NCBI GenBank assembly: GCA_902538885.1
Contig: CACBGU010000001.1
Span: 62,001-126,000, forward strand
Length of the DNA stretch: 64,000 bases
Source: an uncultured Pelagibacteraceae bacterium
GTDB lineage: Bacteria > Pseudomonadota > Alphaproteobacteria > Pelagibacterales > Pelagibacteraceae
Direction of reading: 5' to 3'
The notes below the pieces were generated by a model. It was not told the origin of the DNA. It saw only the letters and a list, made by a program, of their open reading frames with translations, and did not search any database. This document shows positions 45,158 through 52,487 of this stretch, piece by piece. Positions within the stretch are counted from its first letter, which is position 1, and every line of letters begins with the position of its first letter. The translations under genes were made by a program, and so were the position numbers.

Positions 45158-46486
45158 CTAGCTCCAAGGGAACGGACTGTTCGAAGTAGGATGAAGTTCA
45201 CCCTTCTCGTAACGGTTGAATCTAAACGGCTTCAATAAATCACTCTCAGTACCAAGAATTTCTTTTGCAACAAGTTCTCCAACTCCAATCATTTTGTAAC
45301 CGTGATTGGCATCTGCAATCATGTAAACGTTTTCAAAAAATCTATCAAAGATTGGAAACGAGTCTGGTGTCATACATCCGAGTCCACCCGATGGTCCTTT
45401 TCTATATAAATCTGATTTACCTTCAAATCTTTTTTGACAATGCGCTAAAGCTGAACACCACATTTCACTAAATGCGTCTGTTGTTTGATATTCAGGTGAC
45501 TCAATTCCATAAGGATCAACATTTACTTCATCAAAATGTTTTTTAACTATGTAAGGAGAAGTTCCTCCTTGTACACCCAAACCTTCAATATCAGGTTTGT
45601 AATAAATTCCCCAAATTTTATCTGTTAATAATTTTTTAGTTTTGTCTGAATATAATGGAGCAGTCGAGTCTACATGAACCACAGGAGGTTGTTTTCCGTC
45701 ATTTGTTTTTAGAAAATCTGGCTCAACGCCAATAACACCCTCTTGTAACATCCAGTAAGTCCACATATCCGTCACATGCATTTTACCGTCTTTGCCTTTT
45801 ATGTTAGCCGTTTTAGGTAACTCTAACATATTCCAAAAATCTCTCGCCCATGGACCTGCGCCGATAACAACCTGTTCACACTCAATTGTACCTTTGTCTG
45901 TCTCTACTCCTGTAACAGCTTGACTGTTACTTCCTCTTTTAAATCCTGTTACTTTTACACCTTTCATAACCTGCACACCATTTGATGTAGATTTATTTTC
46001 AAGTGCCTTAATTGAATCTTTGTTAAATGCGTATCCACCTTTTTTTTCATGAAGTATTGAAGTGATGCCTTGAGCTTGCCAATCATCAAAAATACCCTTC
46101 ATGTAATTTGAACAATCTTTTTCACCTTCAATAAAAACTGACTCGTAACCAATTGCTTTTTGTTGTTCATAAATACTTGCAACATCCTCATGCATTACTT
46201 CAGGAGAAATTTGTAAATAACCTACTGGATTATATTTAAATGCTTTAGGATCACTCTCCCAAACTGAAACAGAGTGAGCCATTAACTCTCTCATTGCTGG
46301 TTGGAAATAATTATTTCTTACAACACCACAAGCAATTCCGCTTGCACCTGCTGCAGTATCTTTTTTTTCTAATACAATTATGTCACCAGGATTTTTATAT
46401 GTTTCAGAAAGTTTCCATGCAGTACTTAGTCCGTGAATTCCACCACCGATGATAACTACTTTTGCTTTCGAAGGTAATGTCGTCAT
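45158..46486 (-). CDS. FAD-dependent amine oxidoreductase (DAO family)
   Basis: 442 residues. The N-terminal dinucleotide fold reads KVVIIGGGIHGLSTAWKL, followed by GASGIACGVVRNNYFQPA, the flavin-attachment-like region of sarcosine oxidase/glycine-oxidase-type enzymes, and a C-terminal GGLGCMTPDSFPIFDR. Related proteins oxidise sarcosine, dimethylglycine, N-methylglutamate or D-amino acids. It is oriented with the mgs genes and tdm, so an N-methyl amine substrate is likely. It might provide a one-subunit N-methyl-amine dehydrogenase alongside the soxBDA-type complex at 62-64 kb. Confidence 0.78.
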   Translation of the reverse strand: MTTLPSKAKVVIIGGGIHGLSTAWKLSETYKNPGDIIVLEKKDTAAGASGIACGVVRNNYFQPAMRELMAHSVSVWESDPKAFKYNPVGYLQISPEVMHEDVASIYEQQKAIGYESVFIEGEKDCSNYMKGIFDDWQAQGITSILHEKKGGYAFNKDSIKALENKSTSNGVQVMKGVKVTGFKRGSNSQAVTGVETDKGTIECEQVVIGAGPWARDFWNMLELPKTANIKGKDGKMHVTDMWTYWMLQEGVIGVEPDFLKTNDGKQPPVVHVDSTAPLYSDKTKKLLTDKIWGIYYKPDIEGLGVQGGTSPYIVKKHFDEVNVDPYGIESPEYQTTDAFSEMWCSALAHCQKRFEGKSDLYRKGPSGGLGCMTPDSFPIFDRFFENVYMIADANHGYKMIGVGELVAKEILGTESDLLKPFRFNRYEKGELHPTSNSPFPWS

Positions 46487-46587
46487 GACAAAACATTATT
46501 TTTTGGTAGGGGTAATTAATATAATTTTTTATAGAACTAAAAATTATATATAAAAAATAGATACTTCGAATTTATTTAAAAATTTGG

Positions 46588-46938
46588 CTAATAACTTATG
46601 TTTTTTAAAGTAACCAAATAATCGTTGAATTCTTTAATAAAAGACTCGCTAGGCATTATATTTTTAATTCGCTGATCAGTTGAAGTTTTTTCAAGTCTAA
46701 AGAATCCTTTTTCACAAGCTTCTGTAATTATTAAAGCTGATTTAGGTCTAGAAGTCTTGAATAATTTCGTTTTTAATTCCTCTACCGATAATTTTTTACC
46801 TTCTTTATATGCAGACATTACCAGCAACATCATATGATAGTGCGATGGTGATTTTCTAAAAAAGTAATTGCTTGATGTATGAGATTGTCTCATTTGATCT
46901 TCCCAAAAATCTAATAGTGTTTTTTTTTCTTTGGGCAT
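46588..46938 (-). CDS. Small winged-helix-like protein, candidate regulator of the tdm region
   Basis: 116 residues, no membrane segment. The order of helices (YHMMLLVMSAYKEGKKLSVEELKTKLF, SRPKSALIITEACEKGFFRLEKTSTDQRIKNIMPSESF) reads like a MarR-type winged helix: a recognition-helix stretch followed by a beta-hairpin with charged wing (STDQRIKNIMPS). It is 9 bp downstream of tdm and likely co-transcribed. If it binds DNA, the 49.29-49.43 kb divergent region would be its natural target. The fold is read by pattern only. Confidence 0.55.
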   Translation of the reverse strand: MPKEKKTLLDFWEDQMRQSHTSSNYFFRKSPSHYHMMLLVMSAYKEGKKLSVEELKTKLFKTSRPKSALIITEACEKGFFRLEKTSTDQRIKNIMPSESFIKEFNDYLVTLKNISY

Positions 46939-46947
46939 TATTTTTCT

Positions 46948-49287
46948 TTATGCTCTAACCCTTGATTTTGTTGGGTCATAGAATGGAAACCCAACCACCT
47001 TTGCACTAATTCGTTTTTGGTGTCCATCTATTTTTCCTACCTCTACTTCTGTACCTATTTCTGAATACTGTAAATCAATTCTACAAAGAGCAACATTTTT
47101 ATTTAAGGTTGATGATAAACATCCGCTAGTAACAATACCTACTTGTGATCTCCCTACATGCACACAGTCTCCATGGCCTGCAATTTCTTTTCCTACAAGT
47201 TCTAAACCAACAAGTTTTTTTTGTGGATTGGCTTTTCTTTTAATTAATTCTTCTTTACCAATAAAATCCTCTTCTTTAGTTTTTAAAGGCACTGCAAAGC
47301 CGATGCCAGCTTCAAAAGGATCTTGTTGTCCATCAAATTCATTTCCAAATAAAATTAACCCTGCTTCAATTCTAAGTTTGTCTAATGCAGCAAATCCAGC
47401 TGGTATCAAGCCATCATCTTTGCCAGCTTCCATTAATTTATCCCAAACTTCAGGAGCATGTTTTGGATGACACCATATTTCATAACCTAATTCTCCGGTA
47501 TAACCAGTTCTTGAAACAATTAAAGGAATTCCCTGTAATTCTTCTATTCTGCAAATGGTAAACCTAAACCATCCTAACTCATCGATCGAAGGTTGAGTGG
47601 GTGGTGTAAAAATAATTTTTTTTAAAATTTCTCTACTTTTTGGTCCTTGTAAAGAAACGTTGCTTATTTGATCTGTAGAATTTTTAACATTGGCATTGAA
47701 ATTTTTTTTCTTAGCAATTTCCTTTAACCATTCTCCAGCATATTCATCACCACAAATCCATCTAAAACCTGTTTCGCTTAATCTTAAGAGAGTTCCATCG
47801 TCAAACATCATTCCATTTTCATAACACATTGCAGAATAAACCACCTGTCCAACAGAAAGTTTTTTTATATTTCTTGTAAGTGTGTAGTTCATTAACTCCT
47901 CTGCATCAGGACCTATTATTTCAAATTTTCTTAGTGATGATAGATCAATTAATACAGCATCGTTTCTGCATGCATTATATTCATTAACTAAACCATGTTT
48001 AGTATAATCATTTGGCAACCAAAAACCTCTTGCATCAACAAAGTTTCTAGTAAGCTTTGAAGTTCTTTCGTAAAATCCGGAATTTCTTGTTAATTTTTTT
48101 TCTGAGTCTGTTTTCATTCGAAAAGCAAATGATTTACTAAATTCTTTATTTTTATCATAAGTTCTAACAAAAATATCTGTAGGATTCCACGAATTACATG
48201 CATCAATATCACTAGGACAAGCTGTTGTTCCAATTGTTAAATCTTTTAAAGCTCTAAACATTACATAATCTCCTGGTCTAGAATAAGACTCATCGGATAT
48301 CACAGAATTTAAACCAGCAGCAGAAGTATTAAAAAAAAGGTTAATCGCATGCCAACCTTTTTGTTTTTGTACTCCAAATTTTGACATGCTCTCAGTCAAA
48401 TTATCTGAACAGTTTGGGTGACCAAAATATCCTGCATCTTCATAATATTTTGAAGTACATGCTAGGTTAAAAGTATCATGTTTTCCCACTGTATCTCTTA
48501 TAACCTCAACGAGAGGCTCATGGTCTGTATCATAAAATTTTGAATGTAATCCAGGTCCAGGAAAAGTATTGCCCATAAATGTTCTTGTAGTTTGCCAGTC
48601 CAATCCTTTCTCAATTCCTTTTTCTAATTTTCTTGTATCAAATGCTACGAAGTCAGAACACTGTCTTCCAGTTGGACTGATTACTTGAATATAATCACCT
48701 TCTTTTACTTGGTAAGATATAGAAGTTTCTTTATTTATATTTTCTTCATACAAAGGTTCAAAGACAGGATCAGGTATTACATTTAATTCCTTATCATTAA
48801 CGATTTTAGATCTCTTAATAAAAATTGTTAAATCACTTGGAGGATTTTGGTTTGTGACATCCATATCCTCACCAGGTGCTGCAAAAATAGCATAACACTT
48901 ATCTTTTGATTTAAATTTGATACTTTCTCCTGCTTTAGTATCTGGATCAAATATGATTGAAGATTTTGAATCTGAAATATTTAAGTTTCTTTTTTTTAAT
49001 TGATGATTTGTCGCTAATATTGTTTCATCTTTATCATTAAGAATATTTCTAATGAAATTTTTTTCATTGTTTGGTTTTAAATTTAAAATTCCAACATCAG
49101 ATTTACCATCCTTATTAAAACAAATGATTTCACAAATTTGATTACCTTCATTATTAATAATTTCTAATTCATCATCTGGAAAAATTTGAAAAGCTGTAAG
49201 AGCACCACCATTAACAACATGTCGTTCAACTCCAGGTGGTAAAATATTTAAACCAGGGTATTTAATGTCTTTACTTGTTCCAAACAT
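46948..49287 (-). CDS. tdm: Trimethylamine N-oxide demethylase
   Basis: 779 residues with the unusual fusion known for Tdm: an N-terminal DUF1989-type metal-binding part and a C-terminal GcvT-like part (about 400-775; YNACRNDAVLIDLSSL, SRTGYTGELGYEIWC) that binds tetrahydrofolate. In the DUF1989 part, candidate metal ligands are Cys in GRQCSDFVAFD, LACTSKYY, GHPNCSDN and TACPSDIDACN. Residues 12-60 look like a degenerate second copy of the DUF1989 start. Tdm splits TMAO into dimethylamine and formaldehyde, passing the C1 unit to THF. It faces the TMAO transporter genes across a 143-bp region. A dimethylglycine/other GcvT-fusion is much less likely because of the DUF1989 domain. Confidence 0.88.
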   Translation of the reverse strand: MFGTSKDIKYPGLNILPPGVERHVVNGGALTAFQIFPDDELEIINNEGNQICEIICFNKDGKSDVGILNLKPNNEKNFIRNILNDKDETILATNHQLKKRNLNISDSKSSIIFDPDTKAGESIKFKSKDKCYAIFAAPGEDMDVTNQNPPSDLTIFIKRSKIVNDKELNVIPDPVFEPLYEENINKETSISYQVKEGDYIQVISPTGRQCSDFVAFDTRKLEKGIEKGLDWQTTRTFMGNTFPGPGLHSKFYDTDHEPLVEVIRDTVGKHDTFNLACTSKYYEDAGYFGHPNCSDNLTESMSKFGVQKQKGWHAINLFFNTSAAGLNSVISDESYSRPGDYVMFRALKDLTIGTTACPSDIDACNSWNPTDIFVRTYDKNKEFSKSFAFRMKTDSEKKLTRNSGFYERTSKLTRNFVDARGFWLPNDYTKHGLVNEYNACRNDAVLIDLSSLRKFEIIGPDAEELMNYTLTRNIKKLSVGQVVYSAMCYENGMMFDDGTLLRLSETGFRWICGDEYAGEWLKEIAKKKNFNANVKNSTDQISNVSLQGPKSREILKKIIFTPPTQPSIDELGWFRFTICRIEELQGIPLIVSRTGYTGELGYEIWCHPKHAPEVWDKLMEAGKDDGLIPAGFAALDKLRIEAGLILFGNEFDGQQDPFEAGIGFAVPLKTKEEDFIGKEELIKRKANPQKKLVGLELVGKEIAGHGDCVHVGRSQVGIVTSGCLSSTLNKNVALCRIDLQYSEIGTEVEVGKIDGHQKRISAKVVGFPFYDPTKSRVRA

Positions 49288-49430
49288 TTTTAATTTTTTT
49301 ATATTGTTATATTTATTATCACCAATTTTATTGTTTAAATATATATATATTTTTTAGAACTAATTATTCTTTACCTATCTATTCCTTTTGTCATAGACTG
49401 TTAGATATTAATATTAATAGAGGGGTATAC
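49288..49430. promoter_or_regulatory. Divergent tdm / tmoX promoter region
   Basis: 143 bp with no gene, lying between two genes of the same pathway on opposite strands. It contains an AT alternating run (about 49338-49352) and, nearer tmoX, TTGTCA at 49388-49393 with TATTAA about 18 bases on. The latter would give a very short leader. The region should carry both promoters and any common operator. Confidence 0.45.
49419..49425 (+). promoter_or_regulatory. Shine-Dalgarno site fixing the tmoX start
   Basis: AGAGGGG ends five bases before the ATG at 49431. It selects that ATG over in-frame upstream codons, which would otherwise add about 50 hydrophobic residues before the signal peptide. Confidence 0.75.
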
Positions 49431-50375
49431 ATGAAAAAAATAATATCATTACTATCTGCTCTAGTGATTTCTGTTGTAAGTTTTGCAGGAATTTCTAATG
49501 CTGATAGCAAGAAGCCCATCGTAATCCCAACACATAACTGGTCATCTCAAATTGTAATGGCATATGTTATTGGTGGAATTTTTGAAAGCATGGGTAACAA
49601 CGTAAAATACGTAAACGCTGACTCTCAAGCAGTTTATGAGTCAATTAGAATTGGAGACGTAACTATTTCTCACGAAGTATGGGAGTCTGCATTCGGTAAG
49701 TCATTTACAACTGCTTTAGACAAAGGTGGTTTATTAGATTGGGGTGATCATGAGGCAAGAACTCTTGAGGATATGGGATATCCAAACTGGGTTGCTGAAA
49801 AAGGATTATGCCCAGGTCTACCAGATTGGACAGCTTTAAAAAACCCTGATTGTGCTAAAAACTTTACAACACCTGACTCTCCAGATGGAAAAGGAAGAAT
49901 GTTGGAAGGTCCACAAACTTGGCACGGTGACTTAATTCCTCAAAGAGTTGACGCTTTAGGTTTAGGTGATCTTTGGTGGGTTAAATTTGCTGGAAGTGCA
50001 GATGCACTTTGGGCAGAGTTATCTGCAGCTGAAAAAGAAGGAAGAGGAACAATTATATTTAACTGGACACCAAACTTTACAGACGGTGCTGGTTTTACAT
50101 TTATTGACTTCCCTCCATACACAGCTGGTTGCAGACCAGAAGATGGTGGAGATGGTAAATGTGGTTCTCCTGATGGATACTTGAAAAAAGCAGTTCATGA
50201 GGATTTCCCAAAAACTCATCCTGATGCAGCAGCAGCGTTCAAAAAAATGTCATTCTCTACAAGTCAAATTGGTGCAATGGCAGCTTTAGTTGACGTTGAC
50301 AAAATGACTCACGAAGATGCAGCTAAAAAATGGTTAGCTGATAATAAGTCAGTTTGGCAAGCATTTACTAAATAA
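49431..50375 (+). CDS. tmoX: TMAO-binding periplasmic protein of ABC importer
   Basis: 314 residues. Signal peptide about 1-24 (KKIISLLSALVISVVSFAGISNA), then the OpuAC/ProX-type fold: PTHNWSSQIVMAYVIGGIFESMG, and several Trp residues suited to an aromatic cage for a quaternary-amine-like ligand (NWSS, EVWESA, DWTAL, TWHGD, LWWVKF). A Cys-bounded acidic loop CRPEDGGDGKC (about 232-242) resembles the metal-binding loop of TmoX. Position opposite tdm and upstream of an OpuA-like ATPase and permease supports TMAO as ligand; glycine betaine or choline are alternatives. Confidence 0.82.
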   Translation: MKKIISLLSALVISVVSFAGISNADSKKPIVIPTHNWSSQIVMAYVIGGIFESMGNNVKYVNADSQAVYESIRIGDVTISHEVWESAFGKSFTTALDKGGLLDWGDHEARTLEDMGYPNWVAEKGLCPGLPDWTALKNPDCAKNFTTPDSPDGKGRMLEGPQTWHGDLIPQRVDALGLGDLWWVKFAGSADALWAELSAAEKEGRGTIIFNWTPNFTDGAGFTFIDFPPYTAGCRPEDGGDGKCGSPDGYLKKAVHEDFPKTHPDAAAAFKKMSFSTSQIGAMAALVDVDKMTHEDAAKKWLADNKSVWQAFTK

Positions 50376-50394
50376 GGATTATAGTTAAAAAATT

Positions 50395-50432
50395 AAAATC
50401 TCTCCCAACTCCGTTGGGGGGGATTTTTTTTT
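50395..50432 (+). terminator. Intrinsic terminator after tmoX
   Basis: AATCTCTCCCAAC pairs (some G-T pairs) with GTTGGGGGGGATT around a TCC loop at 50410-50412, followed by a run of nine T residues. It separates the binding-protein gene from the rest of its transporter operon. Confidence 0.85.
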
Positions 50433-50457
50433 AAATCAATTTGTGTAAAATATATTA

Positions 50458-50835
50458 ATGAAAAAATATTCTCTTATAATATTTTTTAGTTTTTTGATCT
50501 GCTCCTCAGTTTTAGCAAGAAGCACTGGATGTAAAGAAGGTAACTGTGAAAATGGTTTTGGTAAATGGGTTTATACCGATAAAACTACTTATGAAGGGGA
50601 GTGGGTTAATACAAAAAAACAAGGTCAAGGAGTCGAAACTTGGCCTAATGGTTACATCTATGAAGGGGAATTTAAAAATAGTGAATGGAGCGGACAAGGA
50701 ACTTTAACCTTTCCTGACGGGTCTACTTATGAAGGAGAGTGGTCTAAAGGTTTTATGAATGGACAAGGAACATTTACTTGGGCAGATGGAAAACAAAAAT
50801 CAGGTATTTGGAAAAACGGTAAGTTACAAGAATAA
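50458..50835 (+). CDS. Secreted MORN-repeat protein
   Basis: 125 residues. Signal peptide about 1-20 (IIFFSFLICSSVLA), a short Cys-containing segment (TGCKEGNC, 23-30), then three MORN repeats starting at Tyr 45, 68 and 91, exactly 23 residues apart (YEGEW/F...GQG...W/F.DG), and a partial fourth. MORN repeats form beta-hairpin rods often used as adaptors or lipid contacts. It lies inside the tmo transporter operon, 82 bp after tmoX and overlapping the next gene by one base. Why such a protein is there is unknown. Confidence 0.8.
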   Translation: MKKYSLIIFFSFLICSSVLARSTGCKEGNCENGFGKWVYTDKTTYEGEWVNTKKQGQGVETWPNGYIYEGEFKNSEWSGQGTLTFPDGSTYEGEWSKGFMNGQGTFTWADGKQKSGIWKNGKLQE

Positions 50836-51386
50836 TGTCAAAAGAAAATTATATTAACAAAATAAAAGCTTTACCTGAATCTTTAAGGCAATTTATTGGT
50901 CTCATAATTATTACTCTTCTAGTGATTATGTCTTTTAGCATTTTAAATGGAATTTTTGGTCAGGGTGATGATTTGGTAAAAAGAATGAAGTTAGAAGAAG
51001 AAAGAATTGCTGAGGAAAAAAAGCTTAGTGAATTAATATCTAAATTACCTTCTGGTATATTGGTCTCATTTGATGGCACAGATCATTATAAATTATCCGA
51101 TGAGGTATATGAGCAAGTATGTAAGGCTACTAAACTAATTCCACAAAGAGCAATTATGGGAGCTAATTTTTTAAATTTTAGAGCACATGAGCTTTATACA
51201 ATTAATGGAAATAAAATTGATGAAACTTTTGTCAAATGGGATGAAGAAAAAAACAAATGTTTTGCGGGTTTTACAGTTAGTGGAAATAACGTAGGTGTTG
51301 ATGAAAGTATTACTATAAGTGGAGAAGCTTTAAGTTTTTTAAGTACCGGAATTGATACTAGAGTTTATTTTATTAAAAATTTTTAA
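50835..51386 (+). CDS. Single-TM protein of unknown function in the tmo operon
   Basis: 183 residues: a short basic N-terminus, one TM helix about 20-38 (FIGLIIITLLVIMSFSILNGIF), a charged coiled-coil-like segment about 48-68 (KRMKLEEERIAEEKKLSELI) and a beta-rich domain ending at about 180 with two Cys (EQVCKATK, NKCFAGF). Predicted as an inner-membrane protein with the domain in the periplasm. It starts in the stop codon of the MORN gene (TAATG overlap), so the two are translated together. No family recognised. Confidence 0.7.
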   Translation: MSKENYINKIKALPESLRQFIGLIIITLLVIMSFSILNGIFGQGDDLVKRMKLEEERIAEEKKLSELISKLPSGILVSFDGTDHYKLSDEVYEQVCKATKLIPQRAIMGANFLNFRAHELYTINGNKIDETFVKWDEEKNKCFAGFTVSGNNVGVDESITISGEALSFLSTGIDTRVYFIKNF

Positions 51387-51452
51387 TTAAGAAAGGTAAC
51401 AATTATTAACATTTTAATTTTATTGAATTTAAGATAACTTTAAAAAAAATTT

Positions 51453-52484
51453 ATGTCTGAAACTGTAATCAAATGTGAATCGGTTTACAAAATTTTTGGA
51501 GAAAATGCCAAAAAGATGCTTGAAGAGTCTAATGGCAATGTAGATGCAAAAACCTTTCAGGAAAGAGGATGTATTGTTGGAGTAAATAATGCTTCTTTTG
51601 AAGTTGCAAAAGGAGAAATGTTAGTAGTAATGGGTTTGTCTGGTTCAGGTAAATCAACACTTCTTAGATGTATTTCAAGATTAACGGATGCTACCGGTGG
51701 AAAAATTTTTATCGAAGGTCAAGATTTATTAGAATTAAATAATAAAGAGCTTATTGAGCTTAGAAGAAATAAAATGGGAATGGTTTTTCAAAGCTTTGCT
51801 TTGTTACCTCATAAAACAGTTGTTGAAAATATTGCTTTTCCGCTTCAAATAAAAGGCACTAATACTGAAGAGAGTATTAGTAGAGCAATGGAAATGGTAA
51901 AACTAGTTGGACTAGATGGAAGAGAGAATTATTTTCCAAGAGAACTTTCAGGTGGACAACAACAGAGGGTAGGAATCGCAAGGTCATTAGCAGTAGAGCC
52001 TGATATATGGTTTTTAGATGAACCTTTTTCTGCATTAGATCCATTGATTAGGAAAGAAATGCAAGATGAGTTTTTAAGACTTCAGGAAAAATTACAGAAA
52101 ACCATCATGTTCATCACTCATGATTTTGATGAGGCATTAAAGTTAGCTGATCGAATAGCAATTATGAAAGATGGTATAATTGAACAATTAGATACACCGG
52201 CCAATATCGTGCTAAATCCAGCAACTGAATATGTAAGAAAGTTTACTGAAGAAGTACCGAGAGAGAAGGTTTTGATTATTGAGGATGTAATGGATGCTTC
52301 AAGTAAAGACAATTTAGGAGATTTAAAAGTATCAAAAGATGAAATTATAGAAAATGTTGCAGAAAAAATACTTACTCAAGAAAAATTAGTAGGAGTAGTT
52401 GACTCAAATAATAATATTGTAGGATCAATTAAACCTTCAAAAATAATAGATACAGTTTTTGGAGGACGAAAAAACGGTAGTTAA
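51453..52484 (+). CDS. tmoW: TMAO/glycine-betaine-type ABC transporter ATPase
   Basis: 343 residues. Walker A GLSGSGKST (about 60-68), VFQSFALLPHKTV, signature LSGGQQQR, Walker B IWFLDEPFSALD and switch THDFDEA are all present; the C-terminal ~80 residues resemble the CBS-derived regulatory tail of OpuAA proteins. It is a paralogue of the orphan ATPase at 5.3-6.3 kb, sharing the YKIFG start. The next gene, 4 bp on, is the permease. Together with the binding protein this completes the importer. Confidence 0.82.
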   Translation: MSETVIKCESVYKIFGENAKKMLEESNGNVDAKTFQERGCIVGVNNASFEVAKGEMLVVMGLSGSGKSTLLRCISRLTDATGGKIFIEGQDLLELNNKELIELRRNKMGMVFQSFALLPHKTVVENIAFPLQIKGTNTEESISRAMEMVKLVGLDGRENYFPRELSGGQQQRVGIARSLAVEPDIWFLDEPFSALDPLIRKEMQDEFLRLQEKLQKTIMFITHDFDEALKLADRIAIMKDGIIEQLDTPANIVLNPATEYVRKFTEEVPREKVLIIEDVMDASSKDNLGDLKVSKDEIIENVAEKILTQEKLVGVVDSNNNIVGSIKPSKIIDTVFGGRKNGS

Positions 52485-52487
52485 AAT

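Noticed and set aside
49338..49352. Alternating AT run as a functional repeat
   Set aside because: Short TA repeats are expected by chance in DNA this AT-rich; kept only as part of the divergent promoter region.
49275..49430. N-terminal extension of tmoX reading through the divergent region
   Set aside because: Would put about 50 hydrophobic residues before a clear signal peptide and overlap the tdm start; the AGAGGGG site fixes the start at 49431.
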